Shown here one piece after another: positions 12,465 through 24,253 of a DNA stretch of 64,000 bases; position 1 is the first letter of the stretch, and each line of letters opens with the position of its first letter. The position numbers and the translations under genes are program-made. The notes under the pieces are model-generated. The model was not told the origin of the DNA and ran no database searches. It saw nothing but the letters and a program-made list of their open reading frames with translations. Source of the DNA: Sphaerulina vaccinii (Eukaryota; Ascomycota; Dothideomycetes; Mycosphaerellales; Mycosphaerellaceae); NCBI GenBank assembly GCA_022570795.1, contig JAKUDP010000028.1, positions 186,001 through 250,000 of the forward strand, in the 5' to 3' direction.

Positions 12465-13445
12465 ATGGCCACCCCAGATGGACTTACGCCATTGAGGATC
12501 CGTGGCAAGCGCCGCAGCACTCCCGCTGAGAAGTGGAATGCAGGCCGCCGCCGCAAGCCAGAGCTGCAACGGCGACCAAGGCCTTCTACTGGCCCAGAAG
12601 CAGACACAGCAAAGTCACGCAAACGACGACATGTACAGGACGAGTCGCCACTAGAGAGGCTGCCTGCAGAGGTCTTGCAAGCCATCTTCGACTACGCAGG
12701 CAACGTTGACCTTCCATTGGTGGCTCGCCAGCTTGCTGCGAAACTCTCGAAGAGCCAGCATCTGCAGACTGAGCTGACTAGTCGCCTGCTTACGCCTGTC
12801 CTCGGCATGTCTACTGCTGACACGTCCAGCGCGACGGAACGTAGAGCTGCAACACGACTGCTGAACTCGAGGTTCATGACCTGGCAATTCTTCAAGAACT
12901 GGCTGAGTCGCTGCGGAGCTCTTGCTCCTTTTGCGGTGACTTGGGTGCCGGAAGGCCCTGATTGGCCAATAGCATGGTCATCACTGCATCCTTCTCCTGC
13001 TTTGATGCCGCCCGCGAAGCTCCTGCGTCCACCATTTACTGAAGACAAGGTGTCATTCTTATCCACCTTGATCCAAGGCATCACCGACATTGCCGCGCTT
13101 GATTCATCGTACGCCGAACTTGCTCATGATGGACTTGTCGCTGCTATCAACGCAGGCAGCTCTGATGTCGTGTCTTTGCTCTTTGGTGCGGGACTAAGAA
13201 GTAGTACGGAGCTGCTGCGCATCGCTGTCGCAGATGGTGGCTGCAACAAAGACATCGTGCAAATGGTAGTCTCTGCCGGTGGTGCTCCACAGTCTAATCC
13301 TGGTAGGTCAAAGAGCACTCTTGACTTGCTAGATCCAGTCATCTGGAGTTGGGCTGAGCAAGCTCGCAAGCAAGGTAACAGTCGTGGCCCTTGGCTCATC
13401 TCGTACCTCCAAGACCTGCAGCGCAAGCGGATTCCAGGGCGATAG
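12465..13445 (+). CDS. F-box-like protein of unknown target
   Basis: A single-exon frame of 326 codons from ATG 12465. After a basic, probably nuclear-type N-terminus (about residues 1-58), a short F-box-like motif is visible at about 60-95: SPLERLPAEVLQAIFDYAG followed by an LPLVARQLA stretch. The C-terminal third has ankyrin-like helical pairs (GLVAAINAGSSDVVSLLFGA, then IVQMVVSAGG). By family logic such proteins bind Skp1 and bring substrates to an SCF ubiquitin ligase, but the F-box is weak and I cannot name a substrate. Single-exon form and hypothetical status are common for this fungal class. I am confident that it is a gene, less so of the function. Confidence 0.7.
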   Translation: MATPDGLTPLRIRGKRRSTPAEKWNAGRRRKPELQRRPRPSTGPEADTAKSRKRRHVQDESPLERLPAEVLQAIFDYAGNVDLPLVARQLAAKLSKSQHLQTELTSRLLTPVLGMSTADTSSATERRAATRLLNSRFMTWQFFKNWLSRCGALAPFAVTWVPEGPDWPIAWSSLHPSPALMPPAKLLRPPFTEDKVSFLSTLIQGITDIAALDSSYAELAHDGLVAAINAGSSDVVSLLFGAGLRSSTELLRIAVADGGCNKDIVQMVVSAGGAPQSNPGRSKSTLDLLDPVIWSWAEQARKQGNSRGPWLISYLQDLQRKRIPGR

Positions 13446-14502
13446 ATACAATCCGAAATCATACCACCACTACTGACTTGTCACACTTGCCTCCATCTCA
13501 CCTTACTTCTCTTTTTCTGCGCGCTTTGTCTTCGATATCTGCCTCTGCGTTGTCAATTTCCACCACATTCGGTGCAAACCTTATTTCTACTTACGGCTCC
13601 GGTTTTGCGGCTGTGGCTGCTTGCCGCAAGCTGAGCCAGATTCTAGAAGTCCGTCCTCAACCAATCTTGTACTCAAAACTGGACAACACAAACTCAGTCC
13701 TCCACCAATATGTACGCTCAACCGGAGTAACATGCTACCATGAACAGCTGGCGTGAGCCATGGCTTTCACTGGACTACCTATATATCGGAAGAGGATGCA
13801 CTTCCTAGGGCTACGCTGACACTTCCTCGCACTCATCGTGACACAGCAGATGCAATGACAACCAGACGGCACATCAGGGCACTGCGGGGAAATGAATATT
13901 AAGATGCCTGAAGAGTCAAAGAACAGCACAATGTCGGACTTCTGGCTAAGCTTAAGCAATAAACTGCGACATACAGCTTCGAGAGTTGTAAGTCTCTGAT
14001 AGATGGTACTATGGTGCTCGAGGAACAGTACACTGATACATTGGCATGCTAGATGCAGCCATCAAGTCCTGCTAGCGCACAAGAAGATGTCCAGTCGCTC
14101 AACGCGAACCATGCAGCTGTAGAGCGACTTATGGGCCCACCGAAGGATACGAAGCCTTCTGCGACCTGATTGCATCTTCCTGGACCTCCGTGCCTTCTGC
14201 CTTGCTCCAAAAGCGTATACAAAGGTGTGCCAAGTGGCATGATCTCTGTCCGGATGCCTGCGACTAACGGAATCCTGGACTGCTCAACCACCGCCAACGA
14301 TAGCGAGGGGAGCACCGCGGCGACGGAGCTGGTCATGGCACGAGGGACTGAAGGCGTGCCAGCTTGGGGTGCCGTGCCACGCCATGTCACTTAGGCCTTG
14401 CTTTTTCGGCACCATTGATCAACGCCGAGCCACCTCCGCAGATACCTGCACAACGATGCCGGGAGAGACAACATATGTGTTGAGAGGATGCAAGTTCTTC
14501 TC
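13446..14502. other. intergenic region between convergent genes
   Basis: No gene is supportable. A minus-strand frame at 14049-14390 is open for 113 codons, but its first in-frame start is GTG and it matches no family known to me. It may be a remnant. Confidence 0.4.
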
Positions 14503-15734
14503 TCAATCGCCCCAGAGCACGCGACTGGCAGGAGTAACATGTCCCTCCACCTTCTTCTCGCCGTCCTCGAGATGGGTCGTCTCATTCACCATGCCTCGAT
14601 TCAGAAGGAAGCTCAGCACCAGCGCGCCTTTCAGTCCAGCCGCCACAACAAGAACAGCACTCGGACTTGAAGTAGACAATACTCCAGCCCCAATGAAGCA
14701 ACCGATGAACATGGAGCCGAGAAAAGCCAACCTTCGATTCCTCTTCGGATTATGCAGTCGAAAGATATGACGATCTGTGCAGAGTTGAATCAATGCTCCA
14801 GTGATCATGGTCGTGTTCAACTCCGGCATGGCTGTATTGATAGCGTTCGCAATCTGGCCAGACTCGGCAAAGGCCAAACAAGTGAGAATCCCAAGAGCAC
14901 CAGGTCCAGTACGATTTCGCGAGCCCCAATAGCGGATGGCAGCAGCAGCGAGGACTAGGAAGGCTTGGAAGATGTTCGATAGAAGAAGCCATATCCGCCG
15001 CCTTTGGCGCGTCAGGTGGCCGATGTGGCCAAAAAAGATCGCGCCAGCAATGAAGACTCCCATTGAGACTCCTACGTTCTGTTCGACTTGAGGAGGGAGA
15101 GCTTGGAGATGTAAGGCATGGAGTGCAAGGAACAATGCTAGAAGTGAAGGAAGAAGTCAGCATAGATTGAAGGTTGGCGAAGAGAGTCATGCTGTTCGCA
15201 GCTCGGTCGACTTACTGTTCCCAGTCTGCTTCGAGGCGAACACGTTATATGTGGTGTAAGTCATTGCATCTAGACATCCTGTCACGACTGTCATGAGCAA
15301 CAATTGAAACTCCAGATACTTGTCACCAGCCACTTCCTGCATGAAGTACGTCCGCCATGCTTGTTTCTTTGGTAATCGGAATGCGGGCAAAGAATATCCT
15401 TGTGGCCATTCTCTTCTTGGGGCAGGCTTCTCAAGTTCGTTTTCACTTTCTGTCGATGTCGGAGAATCATTCCGCTGCTGGATGTCAATATCAACTCGCG
15501 GAAGGCGATATATTTGCTACTCACCTCTGGTGGATTGTGTACTGGCTCGGCAGCTAGGTCGTTGAGCTTATCTTCCTCAGAATCACTAGATGACTTGCGC
15601 TCTTCTGCTAGTCGTGAGATTCGGTCCTGGTGTTCTGCCGGTAGACGTTCCAAGGCTTAAGCCAGCTCAGGTGCCGTGACTGATCGAACAGGTCCAGCCC
15701 GCGATGTGTCTATTGGTGGCAGCGTGGCCGACAT
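14503..15734 (-). pseudogene. DUF1275 (YoaK-type) membrane protein with an in-frame stop in its N-terminus
   Basis: Exons 15734-15525, 15474-15216 and 15137-14503 give a 367-codon frame. The 70-codon first exon is interrupted by TAA at codon 26 (15659-15657). The membrane part is intact. It shows GCLDAMTYTTYNVFASKQTGN, spliced to TLFLALHAL, then GVSMGVFIAGAIFFGHIGHL and several further helices, as in the DUF1275 family, whose function is unknown. Initiation at the Met just before the first membrane segment (in YFMQEV) could still make a near-complete transporter-like core. A 63-nt in-frame intron from GTTCGA to CAG would also remove the stop, but that donor is weak. So this may be a nonsense allele, a mis-called intron or a live gene with a later start. 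Confidence 0.65.
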
Positions 15735-18052
15735 CTTTCGTTCCTCGTTGCGGACATGCGAAGTACGTGCCGCTGTGAGAGTCAATGCGGAGCTTCAGAC
15801 TATTGCAGCTTCCACGAGGCTGTATTATCTCAGACAGAATTGCTGAAACTGGTCTGACTCGAGAACAAACGCCTATAAGAGATTGATAGGACACAAAAGT
15901 AGGCAGGCCATCTAGAATCGAGATGCTCGGCAGTGTTGACTTCGTATTTGAGACGCCGGCTGGTGAGAAGGTTTGCTCCGACGAGCAGCTTGTACTTTCA
16001 GCATTGCATGATTGCAGATAGCGTTTGTGCAGCGTTCGACACTCCACGGAGCTTTGCAAGTTTCACGCGGAGTGGTTCGTTCTGCGGCCATCATCATACA
16101 GGTAGAACAACGGGCGTACACATGCACTTACGACTGGTCCACTTGCATACGTCGGCGGTATTTGAGTGGTGATCATGCCCGCTAGCTGTGAGATAGCGAC
16201 GCCAAGCGTCATCGAATGTGTGATGGTGTTGGAGAGGCTTTCCCTGCTTTGAGAGTTCGAGACGAGTGTGGTCGGGCACCTGAGAAGAATCCGCACTTCC
16301 GCGTCTGCCAAGCAGACGGCTCGGTCGATCTCAACCAAAACGTCACACTCTTTGGCAACGCTTCTTCATCCTTCTTCGACACCGCCAAGTATCACGAGCA
16401 TAGCCTTATCATGATCTGATATCCCTGATATCATTGAACCGCTTGGCACTATACGAAGCACTCTCGATGTCTTTGCATTGGGTGCAGATATGGTTGTCGA
16501 ACCTCGTACGACAATCCCGAGTAACTCGTCAACCGCATTAGTTGCCAAGCCAAGACACCATCGTCGACCGACATGTGTAGGCCAAACCAACATTCATTCG
16601 AGGCAAGAGTGGCATCGTACAGTATGCTGGGCATACCAATCCACATTCGAGCTCAGAGCGGGTCAGCATATACGAAACAACGAAGGGGCTGCTCCTCTTT
16701 CGTGCATTGCTGCTGATCGTCCCGGACCTTGACCAAATATCGTGGAGCCGTCGAATACTTACGACAAATTCCTCCGGCTTGGATGAAGCATTGAGCCCCG
16801 TGGCGAGGAGGTGAACGCCGGAGCGCCATGTTGCAAGTCCAGCACCATCTCTGTCTCCAAGCGGCAGCTGACAGACCGCATCTAAAATTTCAGAGCGTAT
16901 TGGACAGCTATCAGAGAAGCACAGCTTCAATGTTCGCATCCGAGAACGAGCTAATTCGCTGAAGAGACAATCCGGCACACGAAATATGGCAGGCCGAGTA
17001 CCACATCACATGCTATCAACCGGGAATAGTCCAGATTGTTTGATGCGCCAAGGTCTCAGGCTTGCGTAAAGGCCATCCACAATAGCATTCTCTGATACAC
17101 TTCGACAGCTTGCGAAGCAGCATACTGCATATGCCGCTGTCCAAGGTGATACCCACTGGATTTGCCGGCACCTATTTCAAGACTGCAATACGCAAGCCGA
17201 AGATGCTTTATTATCTGATCGGCAGATATGAAGCTTCCTGCTGCTGATCGAGCCGTGGTAGCATGAAGTGGTGCTCAGTGCCAAGTCGGCGTTGATCAAG
17301 TCTTATCTTCAACGATGCTGGCATGTCGATCGAAGCTCGCTTTATCTTGCCTTCTCTCAAGAGCTGTGTCTCCTGCACATATGTCGACCGAAAGGACACA
17401 TGAACCAGAGCTGCATGGAGTGCCAGCCTGAGATGTGATGAAGAGTTCTACAAATCGCTTCGAGCTCTTGAGTCCCGGCAGATTCGCCTCTTTGAACGCT
17501 TCAGGCAATGCAAGGTCCACCGTTCAAGCAGTGCGTGATGCAGTGGTGCAAGAGCGCGCTAGCACACCCTCACAGCGCAAAGCCGTGAGCGCGACTTACA
17601 ATCCTGTCATAGTCGCTACGTTGCAAGAGCTCATCTTCGACAATTGAGTGCCAGATAAGCATAGAAAACTTGCACAATCAATTGGATCGCGTCGAGATGA
17701 ACGAACTCATGCGCTTTCGGTACCTCAGACGACTTGTGTCATCATACCAGACCCACGTGCTCATGAGCATAGGCACGTGGCTTTTGAGAAGGAGAGAAGC
17801 TACAAGCATTTGAGTCTTCCTCCTTGTTCTGTCAAGGCTGAGACGTATCGAATAGGAATTGAGCCTTGGCGATGGGTTTAGGACATTCTCACCTGTCGCG
17901 CAGCCACCTACCAAACTGCCCACTAACGGCCACGGCCCATGCAGAAAGACCCAAGAAAGCGCTGCTGTTCAAGTAGACACGGGCCTCGCTGGAGGGAGCC
18001 CTCTCATTCATGTTTGCTCTTGCATCCTTGTTCCGGCGACCAGATTACGACG
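15735..18052. other. 2.3 kb with weak or decayed coding only
   Basis: No firm gene. Minus-strand fragments at about 16755-16980, 16366-16650 and 16063-16340 show coding-like composition and one good donor (GTAAGT near 16760). They have no starting ATG and no consistent frame between them. The fragment at 16.8 kb is listed separately. Confidence 0.4.
16755..16980 (-). pseudogene. possible exon fragment of a degraded gene
   Basis: A minus-strand open block of about 75 codons contains MRTLKLCF, CPIRSEILDAVCQLP and ATWRSGVHLLATGL. It ends at a consensus donor (GTAAGT). No ATG opens it: an in-frame stop precedes it and only GTG is available. Downstream frames at 16366-16650 do not join cleanly. 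The amphipathic, Leu-rich sequence resembles fungal F-box/LRR-type orphans, but that is only an impression. Confidence 0.25.
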
Positions 18053-19272
18053 ATGCTGTTCCCTAACTTCCTTCTGGCTGTGGTCGCGCTCGAAGCTAGC
18101 GTGGCCTCTGCTTACCAGTGTCGGCATACCGATTTCGGACGCTACAATCCATTGACCACTCAACGAGAGGCTTTCAGATACTGTACATCCCTGTTGCAAG
18201 GCAAAGTCGCCAGAACTGTCAGGAAGCGCGTGGGAACCAGGATTCTCACGACAACCGCAGAGACCACTACTGTGAGTGTCGCCTGAGAAAGCCACGTACT
18301 GTATAGGTCTAGTCGTGCTGACGAACATGTATTCAGACGACCTCAACTACTGTACGTCTCCGCTATTATCTGAAATCTTGATTGTTTCTTTGCTGATCTT
18401 GATAGCTCTCGACGACTGCTGATACGGTAGGAATCCTGACCAACACAGATGCAGTGGACCCGCCATGCTGACTCTCTTGACTATGCAGACACCAAGTACG
18501 ACGGTTCGTATCCCTTTCGTTTCGCGCATCGTGACAAGCTATGCAACTAACGACTCTGCCCAGTCTTCTACGACCAGCACAACGACGGCTGCGAAGTATG
18601 TATATCACACCTTGCTCGAGTGCAAACATACTGACTGCCATAACAGCTTGTTGTCTGAGTTTCAAGGGAGACCGAATAGCTTCAAGTTTGCCGTCTGCTC
18701 TTGCATCGTAATTATCTCGACCACCGCGCAAATGCGACACACTACGACAGCCCGAACGACGACAGCTTCAAGTACCGCACCGATGACCACGCCGAGTACT
18801 ACTCCAAGCACGACTCCAAGCACGACTCCAAGCACGACTCCAAGTACCACACCAATGACCACACCGAGCACGACTCCAAGGTGAGCAGCTACGTTATCTC
18901 TACCTCACACGCTGTCATGTTCAGCAGCTGGCAGAATAAGCTTACCAACCATGCGCCAATAGCACCACGCCCTCGACTACACCATCCACTACGACATCAG
19001 TCAGACCTGAACAAACACTCTGCAACGTAAGAGGGTTGCCAGGCCCAAATGCATTCAATTATAATGCCAACTTCAACACGAACCAAGCGAATTGCATCGC
19101 CAGCTGCAAGACCGATAACCAATGTGGGTGCACTGGCTTCTATATTGTCACCGATCCCAGCACTGGTTCCACATCTGGCACTTGTCGATATTACGATAAG
19201 TCTGTGATGGACTCTGCCGATCTGGGCCCAGGATACTATAACTTCAATGACAAGCTGTGTGCTGCTGTATAG
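18053..19272 (+). CDS. secreted Thr-rich protein with Cys-rich C-terminal domain, seven exons
   Basis: Exons: 18053-18271, 18337-18351, 18406-18426, 18489-18503, 18564-18595, 18647-18880 and 18963-19272, giving 281 residues. The N-terminus is a signal peptide (MLFPNFLLAVVALEASVASA). Three internal exons of 15, 21 and 15 nt, all phase 0, code only for TTSTT, LSTTADT and TPSTT. Each is bounded by introns of 54-65 nt with plausible branch points. A Thr/Pro/Ser linker follows, including a 12-bp DNA repeat. The C-terminal domain has about eight Cys (from LCNVRGLPGPNAF to CTGFYI and GTCRYYD) and resembles PAN/apple-like modules of fungal secreted proteins. A role at the cell surface or wall is inference. 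The sixth exon may contain a further intron that I could not resolve. Confidence 0.65.
18796..18852 (+). repeat. 12-bp minisatellite in Thr/Pro linker
   Basis: About four tandem copies of a 12-base unit (ACGACTCCAAGC) lie inside exon 6 of the secreted Thr-rich gene and encode repeated TTPS. Such repeats easily gain or lose units and would change the linker length in frame. Confidence 0.8.
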
Positions 19273-20209
19273 TGCCCCTGCGAGAGCACGCCCAGCTCTT
19301 TTGGCCTGCTGCCAATGACGCTTCCAAGCGATACTGTGTACCAGAGAAGTTGGATGGGGGAGCAATATAAGATGAGGAGGTTGGGTGCATGATGACTGGC
19401 TGCGCCGGATGGTCATGTGTTGCGATGTTACGCGACTTATACCTGCATGCTGTGATGTGAGGACTTGCTGTCATGTCGCGTCTATGTAAGAACAACGAGG
19501 GCGAGGTCGTTGTCGCAATGTGCTGTTAATGGAAGCTGATTGCAAATGCATTCTGGAGGTTACATGAACCAGGGCTTCGCATTGCACTTCGCTCATATTG
19601 CGAAGCTATCAAGCTCCTGATCATAATAGTCGTCCAGGTGCATAGAGCCCCAATGCCAAGCGGCCTATGGCCAGTGAGCAGCCATGAGTCGCCCGTATCG
19701 AGTCGACATAGCTTCTTGTCGAGGACGGTCTTGCCAAAGGCTCCAGTAAATCCGACTGTACGTAGCCTTTACGAGCTTGAGGCTCTGCTGGCTCATAGAT
19801 GTTTGGTGCTTGAAGTTTGATGTATGCGTCGATCTAGCTATTGAGAACACCTTAATGGCTTATCGTTTAGCACTACATATAGCTCTCGCATCACCATTTT
19901 TCAGTGCGAACACCACTCACCTTTCCTCTTGAAGTCATAACGTTCCGGTTCTCTTCAGCCTCGCATTACCGGGCTGCCATGCAAGAAGCTGGTTGTACCC
20001 CGCTACAACATCACCCCGCACGTGGCATGAGGCCTCTGGTAGACATGAACGGCATTCCGAGGTGCGCATTGCTCGAAGGAGAGATGCAGGATTCATCGCT
20101 TCTCGCTTGCCTGAAGACTTGAGTGCCGTGGGTATAAGTATGAGGTAGGTCAGGGTTGCAGATTCGTTCGGTCTCCAAACCACCATACTCCTTCAACCAA
20201 GACATCACA
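19273..20209. other. intergenic region upstream of the alcohol dehydrogenase gene
   Basis: No gene is seen. The downstream end carries the promoter of the dehydrogenase at 20210, with a TATA-like element at 20133. The rest shows no repeats or RNA genes that I recognise. Confidence 0.5.
20133..20138 (+). promoter_or_regulatory. possible TATA element
   Basis: The sequence TATAAG lies 72 bp before the ATG of the alcohol dehydrogenase gene, a reasonable distance for a fungal core promoter. Assigned by position only. Confidence 0.3.
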
Positions 20210-21360
20210 ATGGCTTCTACTGAACAGATCGAGATTCCTGCCAAAGGCCTCGCTGGAGTATGCGTCAACGAAGGTCCTGACTTCAGAGTTGAGGTGCAAG
20301 AGGTGGATGTGCCAGAGCCAAAGAGTGGAGAGTTGCTGCTTCGCCTGAATTGCACTGGTTTGTGTATGAGCGATGTGCATTTCATGATGAACGATTGGGC
20401 TCTTCCTCCCATGTCTCACTTTGGGACTAAATGTGCAGGGCACGAGGTTTGTTGATACTTTCTTCGGCGGCCGAAAAGGCTTGGACTGACGAGTCGATGC
20501 TGCAGGGCGCCGGAGTGGTCGTGAAACTTGGACCAAATGTCACTGGCTGGCAAGTAGGTGATCGAGCTGGAATTAAACCCATCAAGGACGTTTGCCATAA
20601 CTGCGAGCATTGCTACAATGGTCGCGAGAACTATTGTCAGAAGTCAGTCCATACTGGCCTTGTCTCCGAAGGCACATATATGCAATATGTAACGAGCCCA
20701 GCAATCTACACCAGTAGAATTCCAGATGGTGTTCCGGACGAGGTTGCTGGACCTATCATGTGCTCCGCTAGCACAATGCATCGCGCTCTGATCGACTCCG
20801 GACTCAAGGCAGGCAACTGGGTGGTCTTTCCGGGAGGTGGAGGAGGTGTCGGTATTCAAGGTGTCCAGCTAGCAAAGGCTATGGGAATGCGTCCGATTGT
20901 GATCGATAGCGGAGAGGCCAAGAAGAAGCTGACACTGGAGCTTGGAGCAGAGGAGTTTGTCGACTTCAAGGAGCATGCTGATGTGGCGGCGAGGATAAAG
21001 GAAGTTGCTGATGGCATTGGAGCCCACGGAGTGCTGGTCACTGCCTACCAGGCTTACAAGGACGCGTTCTCGTTCCTGGGTGATCGAATCGGCGGTAAGA
21101 TAATGTGCATTGCACTTCCACCAGCTGGAACTGTGACATTAGGCACGGATCCAAACTTCTTCGCCTTCAAGAATGTTTCGATCATCGGGACTCTGGTCGG
21201 CACGATGCAGGACACAGCCGCGACTCTCGAATATGCTCGCAGAGGTCTGCTTAAGGGTATTGCAGAGGTGAGAGGAGTGTCCAGGTTTGACGAGAGTGTT
21301 CAGGCTCTGCGGCGAGGCGAGGTCGCTGGCAGAATTGTTATCGACTTCAATAAGAAGTAG
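20210..21360 (+). CDS. zinc-containing alcohol dehydrogenase
   Basis: Medium-chain NAD(P)-dependent dehydrogenase that interconverts alcohols and aldehydes; probably cytosolic, as no presequence is seen. Exons 20210-20446 and 20506-21360 give 363 residues. The first exon ends in the catalytic-zinc region, with CTGLCMSDVH and then CAGHE; the intron (GTTTGT donor, CAG acceptor, 59 nt) joins it to GAGVVVKLG. Four Cys for the structural zinc sit in DVCHNCEHCYNGRENYC, and the Rossmann glycine motif is GGGGGVGIQGVQLAKAMG. The MSDVHFMMNDW segment is typical of fungal ADH I-like enzymes close to yeast Adh1 in length and order. The substrate cannot be named from sequence. Confidence 0.9.
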
Positions 21361-21756
21361 TTGTTGTACCAGTACTGCATAGGTATGTATTTGAGCGAAT
21401 TGTCGAATCCTGCATATCAGTCTCAATCTCAACAGCAAGTCTACGCCGTGCAGATGAGCAACCGTCGGTTGAAGTATGGTCTACCTCCTACAGAAAGTAG
21501 ACAGCGAGAAGCAATACTCATGTCCTGCATACCGTATGATTAGAATAGCCCTATCCTTCCTTGACCATCCTTGCTGATGATGTGAGCTGTGGTCGTCAGG
21601 GGCACCTCGTTCGCAGGGATGACCTTTGACGTTTGTTCAAGGGCGGCTGAGCGTTCTCGTTGGCGGTGAGAGTTGTGTTGTATTCTCTTGTCCGTACTGC
21701 TTTGCATTGTTTTCAAGTCAAGACGATCGGCGTATACAGAACTACTTATAGTCTAG
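21361..21756. other. intergenic region and likely 5' exon territory of the Whi2-like gene
   Basis: No complete gene is seen. The first coding exon of the downstream Whi2-like gene, with its ATG, should lie here or just after, but I could not place it. ATG 21619 followed by a GTGAGA donor is the best-looking candidate, yet no acceptor gives the right phase. Confidence 0.4.
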
Positions 21757-23701
21757 AAGCAGAGGTCAATCTTGGCGGTCAATGCGCATCAACATCAGCC
21801 GCGATCAATCAAGCTAGCAGCCCATCACGCGAGGAAGTTACGATCTACGCACCTACACGCACTGCTGTACCACCAGCGCATCGCAGACTGTGCATGTGAA
21901 GAAGTGCCAGGCCGAGACCTTCTCTCTATCACCAGCACCACCACCTACACCGCTACCACGGTGGCTTCAGACGACGACTCAATCCACACCACCCCTTCTC
22001 TCCGCGGCCTCGCGCCCATCTTCAAAGTCGACGTCGACTCGCATTTCCGCCTCGAAGCAGCAGAGCAGGAGCGGCCCCAGGAGCAGCAGGAGCGCGATCG
22101 CGACCTCGAGCCTTCCACCGCTTCGGCCGCTGAGAGTCCGCCTCCCTTCTCTTCGCACGGCTTCCCAGCGCAATACTTTCCCGAGCCATCACCAGAAGAG
22201 CCGTATCCTCTCACAACAGCCTGCGCGACAGAGTCTCTTACCTCGACTGCGCCTGCTGGTCCTGCACCACCATTCCCATTTGAAGAGACAGAGCAACAGC
22301 GCGGCGCGCCATCCACTGTTGTCGCAGAGACTAAGGCTGCGTTACCACGAGACACCAAGGACGGACAGTCAAGCAAGGACTTAGACGACGGAGAGCCACC
22401 ACCACCATACACTGAAGGCTCCAGTCCGCTCGAGGGCTTTACATACGTCATGGCAGCAGCAGGAGGAGCAGCGAGCATTCTCACGCAAGTACAGCAAGCA
22501 GGGCCAGCGCCAATTAATACTTCGCTTGGAGGAGGTGTGTACTGATCGAGGAACTGGGGCATCAAGCGCATGCGCTGACATTACGATAGCAGGATCTGAG
22601 GAGAACATCACACTTGAACTTCGGTTTGTTCCAGAGCGAAGAATGCATTGATCAAGTCTGACATATGACAGCGGCACTCGATTCACCTTATCAAGAGACG
22701 AACTTCTCACGCTACCCGAATTCGTCCTTCTCTCACTGTTCCCGAACGGCCTACTTCCAGATGGCCACATGAATAGCTACCACGACGGCGATGTCTATCC
22801 AGTTGACGTAAGGCAAACCCGCCAGAAGCCGCTCACGCAGGCGAAGGCACCCACTTTGATCGACATTACGCATGTCATGTCCAATAGTGATGTATATTTA
22901 TCTGACATTGTCTATGTTTCACAGTATGACCCGATTTCGCTGCAATATATGCTGGAGTTCTTCAGGAATGTTGCACAAACGATACCACAAGCATCAGAAG
23001 AGGCTTCAGGCCAATCAAGCGAACCTCTTGCACCAAATGCTATGCCCATCGAGCCTATGGCCGGCAATGCCCGCGATATGTTGCATGAACGAGCCGGCAT
23101 CATCGTCCTCAGAGAAGATCTCGACTTTTACGCGATTCCACCACGCAAGGACATTGAGCAAATGGAAATGATCAATATCAAGCGTGCTGCAAGCCGAGCA
23201 CTTCTAAAGCAGGACGGCATCTTCTCTGGTCTGCGGAAAAGTGAAGAGCCTGGAACCACAGAGCAACATCTCATCGAGATGCTAACAGCTGGGTAAGTCG
23301 TGCTCGGCTTCTTGGCAGCACTGATATCTGTACTGACTGGAGTGCAGCGGTTTCAATCATGACGATATATGGGGCCACCGTGCAGCCGAGCCTCAGAAGG
23401 CAGTGATATGCTCGATTGCACTAGCACGCCTACGCACAGACATCAACAAGAGCGACACTGCTGGAGCTGCGAATGCTGTTGGCATGGCACAGAAGCTACT
23501 GCTCTTCTGGAGAAAGCCAGCAAGAAGATGCTGGTGGGAAGGTGTTGAGCTTGACGACGTCGAGGGCGTCGAAGGCAAGCTCAAGGTGTGGATCAGGCGA
23601 GTATGGACTCTGGAAATGGTATATCTTCTCCTCATATCGCAAAGCCTGTCAAACATCTTGCTAACTTTTTATGGGCACAGAGCGTTATAGGATTGCGCTA
23701 G
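21757..23701 (+). CDS. WHI2: Whi2-like stress-response regulator (5' end unresolved)
   Basis: Whi2 has a BTB/KCTD-like fold; in yeast it works with Psr phosphatases in the general stress response and in restraint of TORC1 under amino-acid limitation. Exons: open frame from about 21757 to 22534, then 22590-22623, 22672-22807, 22925-23292, 23348-23618 and 23681-23701 (last six residues plus stop). The N-terminal part is Pro/Ser/Glu-rich. The core is clear: GTRFTLSRDELLTLPEFVLL, FPNGLLPDG, YDPISLQYMLEFFR, HERAGIIVLREDLDFYAIPP, LKQDGIFSGLRKSEEPGTTE, LLFWRKPARRCWWEGVELD, and the end VWTLEMSVIGLR. No ATG lies in frame at the start, so an upstream exon is missing from this model. Confidence 0.85.
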
Positions 23702-24253
23702 TCTTTCAAACGGTGTCTGGTCCTGATCTGCCCTCTACATTGGACATCCTTCGTATGGTCGGATACCTACACGACGCACTTATCACATCACACATGGCAA
23801 GCAGCCTATCCTGATACCCATGGCGGTTGAAATACACAAGCATCCGCCTTTCTTCTTCTCTTTTTGTATCACGAAAGCATTACGAGCGGGCGCAACAGAA
23901 AGCATTGCGTTGGTGGAACAGTCCTTGAAGCTCAACATGTATGGTATGGCATTAGCAATGGCTGAAAGCGAATGGAAGCGAAGAATGTATAGTTTATTAT
24001 GTGTAGAAAGAAAGAACAAGTGTGATACACAGATCTGACGATCTCACGCAGCACAATAGAGGATCCAGCTATTGACTGATGCAGGTTGCCATAGTAGGTG
24101 GGTCTCGCATGCAAACGACAAGTGGGAACCGATCACAAACGATGTACTTCAAAGTCAGCATAAGACCATCTCTGAATCTTCTCTCGAGGAGTCAGTCCAT
24201 CAGCAGCATACAACATCGCGCAACTCGTTCGAAAACCACGAAGAGAAGCAGCA
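23702..24253. other. intergenic region
   Basis: No gene is supported between the Whi2-like gene and the small orphan gene. A 72-codon plus-strand frame at 23820 shows no family features. Confidence 0.45.

Noticed and set aside
14049..14390. 113-codon minus-strand frame
   Set aside because: Begins with GTG, has no family match and no joinable exon; noted only as a possible remnant.
21945..22571. 208-codon minus-strand frame
   Set aside because: Antisense shadow of the Pro/Ser-rich N-terminal part of the Whi2-like gene.
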